A stretch of 52,871 nt of DNA, taken from the NCBI RefSeq assembly GCF_013823285.1, contig NZ_PNLV01000005.1, forward strand, positions 1 through 52,871, in the 5' to 3' direction. How positions within the stretch are numbered: the first letter of the stretch is position 1; each line of letters opens with the position of its first letter. Origin of the DNA: Brevundimonas sp. Lineage in GTDB: Bacteria; Pseudomonadota; Alphaproteobacteria; Caulobacterales; Caulobacteraceae. Shown one piece after another: positions 10,148-19,328 of the stretch. Position numbers and translations under genes: made by a program. The notes beneath the pieces were generated by a model. It had not been told where the DNA came from and did no database searches. It saw only the letters and a list, made by a program, of their open reading frames with translations.

Positions 10148-10929
10148 CCATCCACGCCACCGCCTCGGTCGACGCCTCGGTGACCATGGCTGATGACGTG
10201 GTCATCGGGCCCTGGTGCGTGGTGGGGCCGGGCGTGGCCCTGGCCGAGGGTGTGGAACTGCGCGGCCATGTGGTGGTCGAGCGGGACACCATCGTCGGGC
10301 CGCGCACGGTGATCCATCCCTTCGCCGTGGTCGGGGGCGATCCCCAGCACATGGGCTACAAGGGCGAGACCGTGCGGCTCGAGATCGGCGCCGACAATGT
10401 CATCCGCGAGCACGCGACCCTGAACCGGGGCACGCCCCAGGGGCACGGGGTGACGCGCATAGGATCGAACAATCTCCTGATGACCGGCGCCCACGTGGGC
10501 CATGACTGCGTGGTGGGGGACAATGTGGTCATGGCCAACAATGCGACCCTGGGCGGTCATGCCGTGGTGGGGGACAAGGTGTTCCTGGGTGGGCTGTGCG
10601 CCGTGCACCAGAACGGCCGGGTGGGCGAGGGCGCCATGGTGGGCGGTCTGTCGGCGGTGACGCGGGATGTGATCCCGTTCGGCTCGGTGTGGGGCAACCA
10701 TGCGCGGCTGCACGGTCTGAATCTGGTGGGCCTGAAACGGCGCGGATACGGCAAGGCGGACCTGCGGCGTCTGCTGGGCGCCTATCGCGAGATGTTCGAG
10801 GGCGAGGGCGCGTTCGCGGACCGGCTGGACGCTGCAGAGGGCGAATACGCGGACCTGCCGGAGATCATGCGGATCATCGCCTTCATCCGCGAGGATTCCA
10901 GGCGGCCGCTGTGCCTGCCCGAGCGATGA
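10144..10929 (+). CDS. lpxA: Acyl-ACP--UDP-N-acetylglucosamine O-acyltransferase
   Basis: First step of lipid A synthesis (261 aa). The N-terminal left-handed beta-helix is built from hexapeptides ([18 protein letters not shown] onward). The catalytic histidine is in [11 protein letters not shown], and the Q-rich helical C-terminus (about residues 195-261) is standard. The [12 protein letters not shown] substrate loop is present. The ATG at 10144 was chosen over 10090 because it forms the ATGA overlap with fabZ and begins the helix repeat directly. It is coupled by another four-base overlap to lpxI. Confidence 0.95.
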   Translation: MTIHATASVDASVTMADDVVIGPWCVVGPGVALAEGVELRGHVVVERDTIVGPRTVIHPFAVVGGDPQHMGYKGETVRLEIGADNVIREHATLNRGTPQGHGVTRIGSNNLLMTGAHVGHDCVVGDNVVMANNATLGGHAVVGDKVFLGGLCAVHQNGRVGEGAMVGGLSAVTRDVIPFGSVWGNHARLHGLNLVGLKRRGYGKADLRRLLGAYREMFEGEGAFADRLDAAEGEYADLPEIMRIIAFIREDSRRPLCLPER

Positions 10930-11759
10930 GCCGGCTGGGCATCGTGGCCGGGGGCGGCGACCTCCCCATGGCCGTGGCGCGGCGGTGCCAGGCGGAGGGG
11001 CGACCGTTTTTCGTTGTTCGGATCAAGGGCTTCGCCGACAGCGCTCTTGGGCGATATGAAGGTGCGGACTCCCGGATCGGTGAGTTCGGGCGGACCATCA
11101 AGCTGTTGAAGGCCGCGGGCTGCGAGGCCGTCTGTTTCGCGGGCGTCGTTCAGCGCCCTGACTTTCGCGACATGAAGCCGGACCTGAAGGGCGCCGCTGT
11201 GTTGCCCGGCATGATCGCGGCGGCCACGAAGGGTGACGACGCCCTGTTGCGCTATGTGCTGGGCGTGTTCGAGGCGGAAGGGTTCGCCATCGAGGGCGCC
11301 GATCAGGTGCTGGGGGGCGAGACGGCCCCGGTCGGCGCGCTGGGGCGTCATGCGCCGGACGAGGCTGCGCTGGCGGATCTGCGCAAGGCGCTGGAGGTGG
11401 CGCGGGCCACGGGCGAGCTGGACATCGGGCAGGGCGCGGTGGTCTGCGACGGCCTGGTGCTGGCGGTGGAGGCGCAGGAGGGCACTGACGCCATGCTGGC
11501 GCGGGTGGCCGGCCTGCCCGAGACGCTCCGCGGGCGGCCGGACGCGCGGCGCGGGGCCCTGGCCAAGGCGCCCAAGCCCATTCAGGACGAGCGTGTGGAC
11601 ATGCCGGTGATCGGGGTGCGCACCATCGAGGGCGCGGCGGCGGCGGGGCTGGCCGGAGTGGCGGGCATGGCGGGCAAGCTGATCCTGATCGACCGCGAGG
11701 CGATCATTGAAGCCGCCGACCGGCTGGGGCTATTCGTGTGGGGCGAGGATCACCGATGA
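10926..11759 (+). CDS. lpxI: UDP-2,3-diacylglucosamine pyrophosphatase LpxI
   Basis: Hydrolyses UDP-2,3-diacylglucosamine to lipid X and UMP. LpxI (277 aa, formerly DUF1009) replaces LpxH in alphaproteobacteria and was characterised in Caulobacter. Visible family segments are the N-terminal [44 protein letters not shown] (GDD acidic motif) and the C-terminal [20 protein letters not shown]. The upstream open frame back to 10596 overlaps lpxA and is not used; ATG 10926 makes an ATGA overlap with lpxA. A four-base overlap joins it to lpxB, the next enzyme in the pathway. Confidence 0.94.
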   Translation: MSRLGIVAGGGDLPMAVARRCQAEGRPFFVVRIKGFADSALGRYEGADSRIGEFGRTIKLLKAAGCEAVCFAGVVQRPDFRDMKPDLKGAAVLPGMIAAATKGDDALLRYVLGVFEAEGFAIEGADQVLGGETAPVGALGRHAPDEAALADLRKALEVARATGELDIGQGAVVCDGLVLAVEAQEGTDAMLARVAGLPETLRGRPDARRGALAKAPKPIQDERVDMPVIGVRTIEGAAAAGLAGVAGMAGKLILIDREAIIEAADRLGLFVWGEDHR

Positions 11760-12958
11760 GCCGACCGCTGAAGATCATGCTGGTGGCCGCCGAGGCGTCC
11801 GGTGACGGACTGGGCGCCGGTCTGGCGCGGGCGCTGAAGGACCGGCTGGGCGACGCCGTGACCTTCGTGGGCGTCGGCGGGCCGCGCATGGCGGCGGAGG
11901 GGGTGGAGAGCCCCTTCGACATCGGCGAGCTGTCCATCCTTGGCCTCATCGAAGGCCTTCGCGCCTACGGCCGGGTCAAGCGGCGGGTGGCGGAGACGGC
12001 GGCCCTGGCGGCGCGCGAAGCGCCGGACGCGGTGGTGCTGATCGACAGCTGGGGCTTCACCATCCGGGTGGCCCAGGCGATCCGGACGGCGTCGCCGAAG
12101 ACGCCCCTGATCAAATATGTGGGGCCGCAGGTGTGGGCCTCGCGGCCGGGGCGGGCGAAGACCCTGGCCGGGGCGGTGGATCATCTGCTGGCATTGTACG
12201 GCTTCGACGCGCCGTGGTTCGAGCGCGAAGGCTTGCCGGTCACGGTCGTGGGGTCATCGGCCCTGCACGTGGACATGTCGGGCGCCGACGGGGCGGCGTT
12301 CCGGGCGCGACGGGGAATCGCGCCGGACGCGTCGCTGCTGCTGGTGCTGCCGGGCAGCCGCCCCGGCGAGATCGCGCGCATGACGCCGGTCTATGAGGCG
12401 ACGGCGAAGCGGTTGAAGGGCGAGATTCCGGGGCTTGAAGTGGCCGTTGCGGCGGCGGGCACAGTGGCCACGGACGTGACGTCGCGCGTGGCCGCCTGGC
12501 CGTTCCGCGCGCATCTGGTGGACGAGACCGAGAAATACGACGCCATGGCCGCCGCCGACGCGGCCCTGGCCACCAGCGGCACGGTGTCCACCGAGGTGGC
12601 GCTGGCGGGTGCGCCCATGGTCATCGCCTATCGCATGGACGGCCTCAGCTGGGCCGTGATCAAACGCATCGCCACCACGAAGTATGTGACCCTGTTCAAT
12701 GTGGCCGCCGATGCGTCGATCGCGCCGGAATATCTTCAGGGCGAGGCCACCCCGGACAAACTGGCCGCCGCCGCGGGGCGCCTGCTGACCGATCGCGAGG
12801 CCGCCGCCGATCAGGCGCGGCGGCAGACCGAGGCGCTGGACCTCATGGGCCGGGGCGGGCCGGACCCGTCGCAGCTGGCGGCGGATGCGGTGCTGCGGGT
12901 GATCGTGGAGAAGGCGGGCGGTCAGGAGGCCGGGGCCTCGAGCCCGCGCTCGCGGTAG
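11756..12958 (+). CDS. lpxB: Lipid-A-disaccharide synthase
   Basis: GT19 glycosyltransferase (400 aa) that condenses UDP-diacylglucosamine with lipid X to the tetraacyl disaccharide. Motifs: VAAEASGDGLGAGLARAL at the N-terminus, GVGGPRMAAEG, YVGPQVWASRPGRAKTL, LLVLPGSRPGEIARM and ATSGTVSTEVALAGAPMVIAYR for UDP-sugar binding. ATG 11756 overlaps lpxI by ATGA; an upstream ATG at 11738 is less likely. Its last 37 bases overlap the 3' end of the convergent DUF305 gene. It is the last gene of the long envelope run. Confidence 0.95.
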   Translation: MSRPLKIMLVAAEASGDGLGAGLARALKDRLGDAVTFVGVGGPRMAAEGVESPFDIGELSILGLIEGLRAYGRVKRRVAETAALAAREAPDAVVLIDSWGFTIRVAQAIRTASPKTPLIKYVGPQVWASRPGRAKTLAGAVDHLLALYGFDAPWFEREGLPVTVVGSSALHVDMSGADGAAFRARRGIAPDASLLLVLPGSRPGEIARMTPVYEATAKRLKGEIPGLEVAVAAAGTVATDVTSRVAAWPFRAHLVDETEKYDAMAAADAALATSGTVSTEVALAGAPMVIAYRMDGLSWAVIKRIATTKYVTLFNVAADASIAPEYLQGEATPDKLAAAAGRLLTDREAAADQARRQTEALDLMGRGGPDPSQLAADAVLRVIVEKAGGQEAGASSPRSR

Positions 12959-13434
12959 GAGGGCAGGACCGGGGCGTCAGAAGGCGGCGGTTCGGCCTCC
13001 AGCCGGGCGATGTGGCGCTTCATCTCGGCGATCTCGCGGACCTGCGCTTCGATGATCTCGTCGGCGAGGCGGCGCACCTCGGGGTCCTGAATGTTCGCGC
13101 GCTCGCTGGTCATGATGGCGATGGAGTGGTGGGGGATCATGGCCTTCATGTAGCTGACGTCGCCCACCGTCGCCTGACTGCGCACCAGCGTCAGGGCGCC
13201 GGCGAACACGGCGAGCGCGCCGACCATGATGGCGACGTTGGCGCGGGTGTTTTTGTACATGCTCCACATGAAGCCGAGCATGACGACGGCCATGGTTGCG
13301 CCCATGATCAGGGCCATCCATGCCCGGGTCTGGCTGAAGGCCACATGCTCGATGGCCCAGGTGTTCAGATACATCAGGCCGAACATGACCACGGTGGATG
13401 TGGCGATCATGGCGGCGAACCGGCGATAGCTCAT
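12922..13434 (-). CDS. Membrane-anchored DUF305 protein
   Basis: 170-aa protein. Three hydrophobic segments (about residues 5-30, 38-57, 68-85) are followed by a DUF305 core: YMKAMIPHHSIAIMTSERA, then VRRLADEIIEAQVREIAEMK. DUF305 is a ferritin-like helical domain whose conserved His/Met pairs are often found near copper-handling genes; a metal role here is inference. The strong SD AAAGGAGG lies six bases before ATG 13434 but is inside a small hairpin (13441-13453). The 3' end overlaps lpxB antisense by 37 bases. No copper gene is adjacent. Confidence 0.82.
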   Translation of the reverse strand: MSYRRFAAMIATSTVVMFGLMYLNTWAIEHVAFSQTRAWMALIMGATMAVVMLGFMWSMYKNTRANVAIMVGALAVFAGALTLVRSQATVGDVSYMKAMIPHHSIAIMTSERANIQDPEVRRLADEIIEAQVREIAEMKRHIARLEAEPPPSDAPVLPSYRERGLEAPAS

Positions 13435-13440
13435 GGCGTC

Positions 13441-13453
13441 CTCCTTTGAGGAG
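13441..13453 (-). promoter_or_regulatory. Hairpin enclosing the Shine-Dalgarno of the DUF305 gene
   Basis: On the minus strand CTCCT-CAA-AGGAG folds into a 5-bp stem whose right arm is the ribosome binding site of the gene starting at 13434. Such a weak stem could modulate initiation. The pairing is seen; the role is inference. Confidence 0.4.
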
Positions 13454-13483
13454 AGAACACGTGAGGGCGGGGACGGTTCGGCG

Positions 13484-13960
13484 CTAAAGATTGCCCTTTA
13501 CGGCAGGCCGCTTCGTAAGGAGCATCGGCGCTTGTTCTGCGATGATTTCCACACAGGTGTTTTCGCCCGCAAACAGAAAGTGCCGTAGCGCGGTCCCGCT
13601 CAGTGATGTGACGCCATCGCGCATCTCGGTGAGATAGGGGCTGGCTTCTATTTCGTAGGCAAACGCCACGAGGGCGTTTTCTTCCTTGCGACGGTTCCAG
13701 TAGTTGATCAGTTCGCCTTCGTCCTGCACGCGGTAGCTAACAGGCTTGGCCTGCAGCCAGACGGAAGCGTTCCCGCAGGCATATTCAGCGATCAAGCTCC
13801 AGTCGGTCGCTGCGCCGAAATCGACTTGAATAAAGTCACCGAGACGGCCGTCGGCGAGGGACCAGCCAAGTTCGTCGTCGATCGGGCGAAAGCCTTTGAG
13901 CATGCAAGAAGCGTAGCTTTGAAGGGCAGCGTGCGCCACCAACTCAATGGGGTAGGCCAA
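13484..13960 (-). CDS. Unrecognised protein, low-GC orphan
   Basis: I do not recognise this 158-aa protein. It has no signal peptide or membrane segment, is acidic and aromatic-rich (e.g. WSLIAEYACGN, YWNRRKEENALVAFAYEIEA), and looks like a soluble alpha/beta fold. The start could be ATG 13960 or ATG 13903 (MLKGFRPIDD). Counting 13501-13800 gives 175/300 G+C (58%), clearly below the flanking genes, which suggests recent acquisition. It sits downstream of the gltA terminator and upstream of the DUF305 gene, so it probably has its own promoter. A small immunity- or stress-type protein is possible but unsupported. Confidence 0.65.
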   Translation of the reverse strand: MAYPIELVAHAALQSYASCMLKGFRPIDDELGWSLADGRLGDFIQVDFGAATDWSLIAEYACGNASVWLQAKPVSYRVQDEGELINYWNRRKEENALVAFAYEIEASPYLTEMRDGVTSLSGTALRHFLFAGENTCVEIIAEQAPMLLTKRPAVKGNL

Positions 13961-13961
13961 C

Positions 13962-13992
13962 GAAAAACGCCGGGGCGATGGGCCCCGGCGTT
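13962..13992 (-). terminator. Intrinsic terminator of gltA
   Basis: A perfect 11-bp stem: bases 13966-13976 pair with 13982-13992 around a 5-base loop. Read on the minus strand it is AACGCCGGGGC ... GCCCCGGCGTT followed directly by a run of T (TTTTTCG). It begins 26 bases after the gltA stop codon. Confidence 0.88.
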
Positions 13993-14017
13993 CTGCGTTT
14001 CAGCGATGTGGTTTGTA

Positions 14018-15319
14018 TCAGCCGCGCTGGTCGATGGTGACGTAGTCGCGCTCGGTGGGCCCCGTGTAGAGCTGGCGGGGGCGGCCGATCTTCTGGGACG
14101 GATCCTCCATCATCTCCTGCCACTGGGCGATCCAGCCGACGGTGCGGGCCAGGGCGAACAGGACGGTGAACATGGTGGTGGGGAAGCCCATGGCCGACAG
14201 GGTGATGCCGGAATAGAAGTCCACGTTTGGGAACAGCTTGCGCTCGGCGAAGTAGTCGTCCTTGAGCGCGACGGCCTCAAGCTCCTTCGCGACCTGGAAC
14301 AGCGGGTCGTTCTCGCGGCCGGTGGCGGCCAGCACTTCGTAGGCCGACTGCTGCATGACCTTCGCGCGCGGGTCGTAGTTCTTGTACACGCGGTGGCCGA
14401 AGCCCATCAGCTTGTACTTCCTGTCCTTCACGCCGGCGATGAACTCCGGGATCTTGTCCGGGGTGCCGATCTCCTTGAGCATGTTCAGCGCCTCCTCGTT
14501 GGCGCCGCCGTGCGACGGGCCCCAGAGGCAGGCGATGCCCGCGGCGATGCAGGCGAACGGGTTGGCGCCCGACGAGCCGGCCAGGCGGACGGTGGAGGTG
14601 GAGGCGTTCTGCTCGTGGTCGGCGTGCAGGATGAAGATGCGGTCCATGGCGCGCACCAGGGCCGGGTCCACATGATAGTCCTCGGCCGGCACGGCGAAGC
14701 ACATGCGCAGGAAGTTCTCGGCGTAGCTGAGGTCGTTGCGCGGCGACACGAAGGGCTGGCCGATGTGGTACTTGTAGGCCCGCGCGGCGATGGTCGGCAT
14801 CTTGGCGATCAGGCGGATGGCCGAGATGTTGCGCTGGACCGGATCGGTGATGTCCAGGCTGTCGTGATAGAAGGCCGACAGGGCGCCGACGGTGCCGACC
14901 ATGATGGCCATGGGGTGCGCGTCGCGGCGGAAGCCCTCGAAGAAGCGATCGAACTGCGAATGCAGCATGGTGTGCATGGTGACGCTGTTTTCGAACGACT
15001 CGTATTGCGCCGCCGTGGGGAGCTCGCCGTGCAGGAGCAGGTGGCAGACCTCCACGAAGTTCGACTTCTCCGCCAGCTGGTCGATGGGATAGCCGCGGTG
15101 CAGCAGCACGCCCGCGTCGCCGTCGATGTAGGTCAGGCTGGATTCACAGGACGCCGTGGAGGTGAAGCCCGGGTCGAAGGTGAAGGCGCCCGTGGCGCCG
15201 TACAGCTTGCGGATATCGACGACATCCGGCCCGGTGGAGCCGCCCAGAACCGGCAGTTCGACGGACTTGTCGCCGATGGTCATGGTCGCCGTGCCGGCGG
15301 GTTTGGCTTGTTCGGTCAT
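14018..15319 (-). CDS. gltA: Citrate synthase
   Basis: Type II (hexameric, Gram-negative type) citrate synthase, 433 aa, which condenses oxaloacetate and acetyl-CoA in the TCA cycle. Catalytic histidines are in [13 protein letters not shown] and [13 protein letters not shown], and the catalytic Asp is in the C-terminal domain (VDFYSG). The N-terminal sheet domain ([23 protein letters not shown]) is typical of type II. ATG 15319 was chosen because AAGGGG sits seven bases upstream; the frame is open to 15424 without homology. It lies 67 bases after gltX on the same strand and ends in a strong terminator. Confidence 0.96.
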   Translation of the reverse strand: MTEQAKPAGTATMTIGDKSVELPVLGGSTGPDVVDIRKLYGATGAFTFDPGFTSTASCESSLTYIDGDAGVLLHRGYPIDQLAEKSNFVEVCHLLLHGELPTAAQYESFENSVTMHTMLHSQFDRFFEGFRRDAHPMAIMVGTVGALSAFYHDSLDITDPVQRNISAIRLIAKMPTIAARAYKYHIGQPFVSPRNDLSYAENFLRMCFAVPAEDYHVDPALVRAMDRIFILHADHEQNASTSTVRLAGSSGANPFACIAAGIACLWGPSHGGANEEALNMLKEIGTPDKIPEFIAGVKDRKYKLMGFGHRVYKNYDPRAKVMQQSAYEVLAATGRENDPLFQVAKELEAVALKDDYFAERKLFPNVDFYSGITLSAMGFPTTMFTVLFALARTVGWIAQWQEMMEDPSQKIGRPRQLYTGPTERDYVTIDQRG

Positions 15320-15386
15320 AAGCACCCCTTGGTTTTTTGGACGCCCTCGCGGGGAGGCGACGGCGCGGGTCGTTTGTTGTGCGCGT

Positions 15387-16799
15387 TCACTTAAGGCCTG
15401 AAAGCGCATCCTCCAAGCGTCCAAGGCTTTCTTCTCGCCCCAGTGACGACAAAGTTCGGGCCAGATCGGGCGAACTTGACCCAGCGGTAAGAGCGCCGCG
15501 CAGGGGCGGGCCGATCTTGCCGAAGCCCACGCCCTCGTCCTCGGCGAAGGCCTTGAGCTCGGACTCCAGGGCGAAGACGTCCCAGCTCTGGAACAGGCGC
15601 AGGCGCTCCAGCAGGCGGGCCATGCGCTCCCCGGTCTCGTCGATCAGGGACGCCTTGATCCTGTCGTTCAGCAGCAGCGGACGGCGCTGGAGCACGAAGG
15701 CGGTCTGGGCGGCCAGTTCGAGGATGGTTTTGGCCCGGTCCTTCACGAAGGGCATGGCCTGCACCAGACGCTGTTCATCGCCCTCGGCCAGGACGTGGCC
15801 GTCCTTCAGGTGCTGATCCAGCACCAGCTTGGCCAGCCGCTCGTCGTCGGCCAGGCGGATCCAGTGGGCGTTGACGTGGGCCAGCTTGTCGAAGTCCAGT
15901 CGCGCGGGGGCCTTGTTGACCGCGTCGAGGTTGAACCATGCGATGGCCTGGTCGTCGCTGAACAGTTCGTCGTCGCCGTGGCTCCAGCCCAGCCGGGCCA
16001 GATAGTTGCGCATGGCCTCGGGCAGATAGCCCATCTCGGCGTACTCGTGCACGGCCTGGGCGCCGTGGCGCTTGGACAGTTTGGCGCCGTCGGGGCCGTG
16101 GATCAGGGAGATGTGGGCGAACACCGGCCGGGGCCAGCCCAGGGCGTCATATATCAATGATTGACGAGCGGCGTTGTTGAGGTGGTCGTCGCCGCGGATG
16201 ACGTGGGTGACGCCCATGTCGTGATCATCAGCCACCACAGCCAGATTGTAGGTCGGCGCGCCGTCCGAGCGCAGCAGCACCAGATCGTCCAGCGACGACG
16301 AGTCCCAGCGCACCCGACCCTGCACCGCGTCCTCCACGAACACCGCCGTGTCGAGGGGGCGGCGGAATCGCACGGTATGGGGTCTGGACAGATCGTCCAC
16401 GGTGGGTTCGCGGTCGCGCCAGGGGGATTCGAAGGTCCGGCCCTCGGCCTTGGCCTGATCGCGCAGGGCGCCGGTCTCCTCGGCGGTCAGGTAGTCGCGA
16501 TAGGCGTGGCCGCTTTCCAGCAGCAGGTCGACCACCTCGCGGTGGCGGTCAGCGCGGGCGTGCTGGAAGACCGGCTCCTCGTCGGCGAACAGCTCCAGCC
16601 AGGCCATGCCGTCGAAGATGGCCTTCACGGCGTCGTCAGTGGAGCGCTCGCGGTCGGTGTCCTCGACTCGCACGAGGAATTTCCCGCCGTGACGGCGGGC
16701 GAAAAGCCAGTTGAATAACGCTGTTCTCGCGCCGCCGATATGCAGGTAGCCTGTGGGCGAGGGGGCGAAGCGTGTGACGACGGGTGAGGATTCAGTCAT
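15387..16799 (-). CDS. gltX: Glutamyl-tRNA synthetase
   Basis: Class I aminoacyl-tRNA synthetase (470 aa) charging tRNA-Glu, possibly also tRNA-Gln in alphaproteobacteria that use the amidotransferase route. [20 protein letters not shown] carries the HIGH-type signature (HIGG) and [11 protein letters not shown] the KMSKS-type loop; the helical anticodon-binding domain is C-terminal (from about residue 320). ATG 16799 gives the conserved N-terminus and is preferred to the upstream extension to 16871. The start codon shares the tetranucleotide CATG with the divergent comEC start. gltA follows 67 bases downstream. Confidence 0.95.
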   Translation of the reverse strand: MTESSPVVTRFAPSPTGYLHIGGARTALFNWLFARRHGGKFLVRVEDTDRERSTDDAVKAIFDGMAWLELFADEEPVFQHARADRHREVVDLLLESGHAYRDYLTAEETGALRDQAKAEGRTFESPWRDREPTVDDLSRPHTVRFRRPLDTAVFVEDAVQGRVRWDSSSLDDLVLLRSDGAPTYNLAVVADDHDMGVTHVIRGDDHLNNAARQSLIYDALGWPRPVFAHISLIHGPDGAKLSKRHGAQAVHEYAEMGYLPEAMRNYLARLGWSHGDDELFSDDQAIAWFNLDAVNKAPARLDFDKLAHVNAHWIRLADDERLAKLVLDQHLKDGHVLAEGDEQRLVQAMPFVKDRAKTILELAAQTAFVLQRRPLLLNDRIKASLIDETGERMARLLERLRLFQSWDVFALESELKAFAEDEGVGFGKIGPPLRGALTAGSSSPDLARTLSSLGREESLGRLEDALSGLK

Positions 16800-18954
16800 G
16801 TCCGGGGCGGTGTCCGATGGGGCCGCCCTTATAACGCCGGAAGCGGCCAAGCCCATACGCGCGCGCATCATTGACTGGCTGGCCGGGAGCGTCGCGGCCC
16901 AGCGTGACCGGTGGCGGCTGTGGGCGCCGGTGGCCTTCGGCGGGGGATGCGCGGTCTATTTCGGGCTCTCCTCAGAGCCGCCGCTGTGGCCCCTGGCGCT
17001 GTTCGCGGCGGTGGCGTCGGCGGCGTGGATCGTGGCGCGGCGCCGGGGCGCGGGCCGGGGCCTGACCGTGCCGCTGATGCTGGTCGCCTGTCTGGCGCTG
17101 GGACTGGCGGCGGCCAAGGCGCGGACCGAGCGGGTGGCGGCGCCCATCGCCCCGGCGCTGGCTGAACCGACTGTGATCGAGGGCTGGGTGGTGGATGTGG
17201 AGAGCCCCGGGGCGCGGGGGTCTCGCGTGATCATGGCGCCGGTTCGGATCCGCGATTTGACGCCGGAGGAGACGCCCCTGAGGCTGCGGGTGACGGTGCG
17301 CGGGGCCGCGCCGGCGCCGGGCACGCCGCTTCGGGTGTTCGCCATCCTCAATCCGCCGCCGCCGCCCGCCAGCCCCGGCTCCTATGACTTCGGCAAGGTG
17401 TCGTTCTTTCGCGGCATCGGCGGGGCGGCGTTCGGCCTGGGCGACGCACGGCCCGCGCTGCTGCCGGAGCCGCCGGCGGGCCTGAAGCGGCAGATGGCCA
17501 TTAACGGCGCGCGCTTCGCGCTGGCCACACGGCTGGTGGAGCGGCTGGGGGAACGGCGCGGCGGGGTGGCGGCGGCCATGGTCACGGGGCACCGCACCTG
17601 GCTGAGCGAGGACGAACTGTCCGCCATGCGAGACTCGGGCATGGCCCACGTGCTGGCCATTTCCGGCATGCACATGGCCATCGTGGGCGGGTTCGTCTTC
17701 TTCGGCGTGCGGCTCATGGTGGCGGCCTGGCCGTGGCTGGCCCTGAGGGTGTCCGGCAAGAAGGTGGCTGCGGTGGCCGGGCTGATCGCGTGCGGCGCCT
17801 ATCTGCTGGTGTCCGGCGGACCGCCGCCGGCGGAGCGCGCCTTCACCACCGCCGCGGTGGCCTTCATCGCCATCCTGCTGGACCGGCGCGCGATCAGCAT
17901 GAACGCCCTGGCGGTCGCGGCCTTCGTGGTGCTGGCGCTGAGGCCCGAGACCATCGTGCAGCCGGGCTTCCAGATGTCGTTCGCGGCCACCGCCGCCCTG
18001 GTCGCCCTGGCCGAGACGTGGCGGGGGCGTCTGAAGGAGATCTCCGCGCCCTGGATCATCGTCACGGTGCAGAAATTCATCGGCTATGTGACCGCCGTGT
18101 GCGCGGCCAGCATCGTGGCGGGCATGGCCATCGGGCCCTTCGCCATGCAGCATTTCAATCGCACGGCGGTCTATGGACTGATCGCCAATGTGTCGACCGC
18201 GCCCATCACCGGCTTCATCCTGATGCCCATGCTGGCGCTGGGCGCGGCGCTGGAGCCGCTGGGCCTGGGCGCGCCGTTCCTGTGGGTCGCGGGATGGGCG
18301 GTGGAGGCGATGCTGGCCATCGGCGGCTGGACATCCGGCTTGCCCGGCGCGGTTCAGGCCGTGCCCAGCGCCCCCGCCGTGGCCCTGCCCATCGCGTTCC
18401 TGGGCCTGTTGTGGCTGTGCCTGTGGAAGGGCCACGGGCGCTGGCTGGGGGCGCCGTTCTTCGCGGCGGTGCTGATCTGGCCGCGCCCGGCCGCGCCGGA
18501 CCTGTGGATCGGGGATGCGGCGACGACGGCGGCGGTGCGGGAAGGAAACACAGCGGTGCTGCTTCGGCCGGGCGTGCGCCTGTTTCCCGCCGAACTGTGG
18601 TCGCAGCGGCGCGGTCTGACCCTTGAGCCGCCGGAAGACGGCTGGATCGTCACCCGCTTCTCGCGCCGCCCCGAAGGGCAAGGGCCCCTGGCCCTGTGGT
18701 GGGGAACCCGGGCCCCGGACGCGGAGCAACTGGCCGTTCTGTGCGCCTCGGCGGAGGTGATCGGCGTGCGCGCCGCAGTCGCCAGTCTGCCTGAGCCATG
18801 CCACCGCCGTCTGGTGCTGGACGGCCTGGATTTCGCGCGCGGCGGAGCGGTGGAGCTGTGGCGGGCGCCGGATTCGCCTTCAGGGTGGCGCGCCGTCTGG
18901 ACGCTGGAGGAACGGGGGGACCGGCCATGGTCCCCTAGTCATGCGTCCGGCTGA
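16798..18954 (+). CDS. comEC: ComEC/Rec2 family DNA-uptake membrane protein
   Basis: Polytopic inner-membrane protein (718 aa) that in competent bacteria forms the channel for single-stranded DNA. An N-terminal OB-like DUF4131 region (about residues 20-190) is followed by the Competence domain (about 215-500) with MAHVLAISGMHMAIVGGFVFF and LLVSGGPPPAERAF. The C-terminal 150 residues (from LWIGDAATTAAVREGNTAVL) lack a recognisable HxHxDH metallo-beta-lactamase motif, unlike long ComEC proteins. ATG 16798 overlaps the divergent gltX start; no later ATG precedes the core. The last 16 bases overlap the convergent membrane gene. Competence itself cannot be inferred. Confidence 0.88.
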   Translation: MSGAVSDGAALITPEAAKPIRARIIDWLAGSVAAQRDRWRLWAPVAFGGGCAVYFGLSSEPPLWPLALFAAVASAAWIVARRRGAGRGLTVPLMLVACLALGLAAAKARTERVAAPIAPALAEPTVIEGWVVDVESPGARGSRVIMAPVRIRDLTPEETPLRLRVTVRGAAPAPGTPLRVFAILNPPPPPASPGSYDFGKVSFFRGIGGAAFGLGDARPALLPEPPAGLKRQMAINGARFALATRLVERLGERRGGVAAAMVTGHRTWLSEDELSAMRDSGMAHVLAISGMHMAIVGGFVFFGVRLMVAAWPWLALRVSGKKVAAVAGLIACGAYLLVSGGPPPAERAFTTAAVAFIAILLDRRAISMNALAVAAFVVLALRPETIVQPGFQMSFAATAALVALAETWRGRLKEISAPWIIVTVQKFIGYVTAVCAASIVAGMAIGPFAMQHFNRTAVYGLIANVSTAPITGFILMPMLALGAALEPLGLGAPFLWVAGWAVEAMLAIGGWTSGLPGAVQAVPSAPAVALPIAFLGLLWLCLWKGHGRWLGAPFFAAVLIWPRPAAPDLWIGDAATTAAVREGNTAVLLRPGVRLFPAELWSQRRGLTLEPPEDGWIVTRFSRRPEGQGPLALWWGTRAPDAEQLAVLCASAEVIGVRAAVASLPEPCHRRLVLDGLDFARGGAVELWRAPDSPSGWRAVWTLEERGDRPWSPSHASG

Positions 18955-19328
18955 ATTCCTCGCAGGCTCATTATGGCGGACTCGATGGTGGAGCCGAGGA
19001 ACACCGCCGCGATCACCACGGCCAGGCCGAAGCTGACGCCGGGGAACAGCGGAGGCAGGGCGGCGGCGAGGATGATCAGGCCGGGGTAGATGGCGGCCCA
19101 CACGGCTGAACCGGGCGCTTCCCTTGTCACAAGCGGGCCCTTCTTCATCTTCATGAAGCGGGGCACGAACGGCTGCAGGACAAGAAACGCCACCGTGACC
19201 ACCGCCGCCGTGGCCACATAGCGCCAGGGCGGATCCGCCGGGCCGAAGATCGTCGCGCTCATGACCAGCAGGGCCACGGCGAACAGGGTGGTTATGGCCA
19301 GCAGGACGTTGGGATCGATACGCTTCAA
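18939..19328 (-). CDS. Small membrane protein coupled to phaC
   Basis: 129-aa protein with four predicted hydrophobic segments (about residues 8-28, 36-54, 74-94, 97-117) and a basic loop FMKMKKGPLV between the second and third. I do not recognise a family. It starts with TTG at 19328, overlapping the phaC stop as TTGA. AAGGTG lies six bases upstream inside phaC, so it is translationally coupled to PHA synthase. A role at the PHA granule or membrane is inference from position only. Its 3' end overlaps comEC by 16 bases. Confidence 0.72.
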   Translation of the reverse strand: MKRIDPNVLLAITTLFAVALLVMSATIFGPADPPWRYVATAAVVTVAFLVLQPFVPRFMKMKKGPLVTREAPGSAVWAAIYPGLIILAAALPPLFPGVSFGLAVVIAAVFLGSTIESAIMSLRGIQPDA

